Notes under the pieces: generated by a model
What the model was told of the DNA's origin: nothing
Databases searched by the model: none
What the model saw: only the letters and a program-made list of their open reading frames with translations
Program-made: the position numbers and the translations under genes
In this document: positions 6,429 to 6,587 of the stretch, in pieces
Layout of the letters: the number at the start of each line of letters is the position of its first letter
Numbering within the stretch: position 1 is the stretch's first letter
From: DTU080 sp050945315
Lineage (GTDB): Bacteria > Bacillota > Limnochordia > DTU080
NCBI GenBank assembly: GCA_050945315.1
Contig: JBMNSS010000154.1
Location: 1-6,587, forward strand
Direction: 5' to 3'
DNA length: 6,587 bases

Positions 6429-6519
6429 CCCGATATCCTCCCATTCCATGGTCCCCGTTAAAGTAGCGTCCAGTATGATGGTGTAAATTCGAGAAGCAGG
6501 GTGGCGAAGCAGTAGGAAA

Positions 6520-6587
6520 GGCCATCCCCCTCCTGGTAATGGTTGAGTTGTGAAGACAAAACCAACAGGAGGTCGAAGAGGATGGCC
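6520..6587 (+). promoter_or_regulatory. Nested hairpin occluding the ribosome-binding site and start codon
   Basis: Three arms nest. GGCCATCC (6520-6527) pairs with GGATGGCC (6580-6587), which contains the ATG. CCTCCTG (6529-6535) pairs with CAGGAGG (6566-6572), which is the Shine-Dalgarno. TGGTT (6540-6544) pairs with AACCA (6560-6564) toward the loop. That is 20 perfect base pairs in 68 nt. In mRNA this would hide both translation-start elements. The logic fits IS elements such as IS10 and IS200, where structure blocks translation of read-through transcripts. Confidence 0.7.
6582..6587 (+). CDS. Start of a gene running off the right edge, probably a transposase
   Basis: AGGAGGT (6567-6573) is a near-perfect Shine-Dalgarno with an 8-base gap to ATG 6582, followed by GCC and the window edge. 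Only Met-Ala is visible, so the product cannot be identified from this sequence. The IS-like leader and the translation-blocking hairpin suggest a transposase. Confidence 0.5.

Larger units (their letters stand above)
5390..6460. mobile_element. IS66-family insertion sequence graveyard (at least two elements)
   Basis: Fragments of IS66-type genes fill this block: a tnpC 3' end on the + strand, then on the - strand a decayed tnpA, a truncated tnpB and a nearly complete tnpA. A complete IS66 carries tnpA, tnpB and tnpC on the same strand over roughly 2.5 kb; none of these fragments makes up such a unit. Junctions fall near 5637-5718 (opposed fragments) and 5875-5917 (tnpB cut off against the second tnpA). 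I could not identify terminal inverted repeats or target duplications with confidence. Outer limits are therefore approximate. Confidence 0.75.
6462..6587 (+). mobile_element. 5' end of a further insertion sequence, cut by the window edge
   Basis: Immediately beyond the IS66 tnpA the sequence changes to a non-coding leader containing GGTGTAAATTCGAG (6480-6493). About 100 bases later comes a strong ribosome-binding site and start codon pointing right. A TGTAAATT-bearing end and a short leader before a transposase are features I associate with IS256/Mutator-type elements, but only two codons of the gene are visible. The family assignment is an impression, and the left boundary (somewhere in 6455-6480) is not fixed. 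Confidence 0.4.

Noticed and set aside
1..6587. CRISPR array, tRNA, rRNA, toxin-antitoxin or defence genes
   Set aside because: No regularly spaced repeats, cloverleaf or rRNA-like sequence, and no recognisable defence or toxin domains were seen on either strand.

Overview
The window is bacterial chromosomal DNA of moderately high GC. It has a conserved housekeeping half (about 520-5150) and an insertion-sequence scrapyard on the right (about 5390-6587). The three housekeeping genes all lie on the + strand. Release factor 3 and a RodA with the classic SEDS motifs point to a rod-shaped bacterium with a peptidoglycan wall. The sequence alone does not let me name the phylum, because RF3 is patchily distributed and the IS families present are widespread.

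Layout. Positions 1-536 hold no gene I can support. This stretch contains a perfect 23-bp tandem duplication (97-142), a weak candidate promoter (311-339) and two leader stem-loops (444-511). At 537-2033 lies a membrane protein built from five repeats of about 93 residues. Each repeat has a 'conserved TM helix' of the MscS/CmpX-like channel group, and the protein ends in a glycine-rich MscS-like helix without the usual cytoplasmic beta domain. A clear intrinsic terminator (2082-2115) closes that unit. After a structured spacer come prfC (RF3, 2250-3887) and, 37 nt later, rodA (3925-5034). These two probably form an operon, ended by a second intrinsic terminator (5123-5153). Both appear to use non-ATG start codons.

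From about 5390 onward everything recognisable is mobile-element debris. There is the 3' end of an IS66-type transposase gene (tnpC) on the + strand, broken by two single-base insertions. On the - strand there are two related IS66 tnpA copies, one nearly complete and one badly decayed, plus a truncated tnpB between them. An intact IS66 reads tnpA-tnpB-tnpC on one strand, so the opposed fragments need at least two separate elements, probably three.

The last ~130 bases look like the 5' end of another insertion sequence (IS256-like by impression). They contain a strong Shine-Dalgarno and an ATG at 6582 that runs off the edge. That ribosome-binding site and start codon are both locked in a nested inverted repeat (6520-6587), which would silence translation of the transposase. 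This is the most interesting regulatory signal here. I see no CRISPR array, tRNA, rRNA or clearly new multi-gene system.
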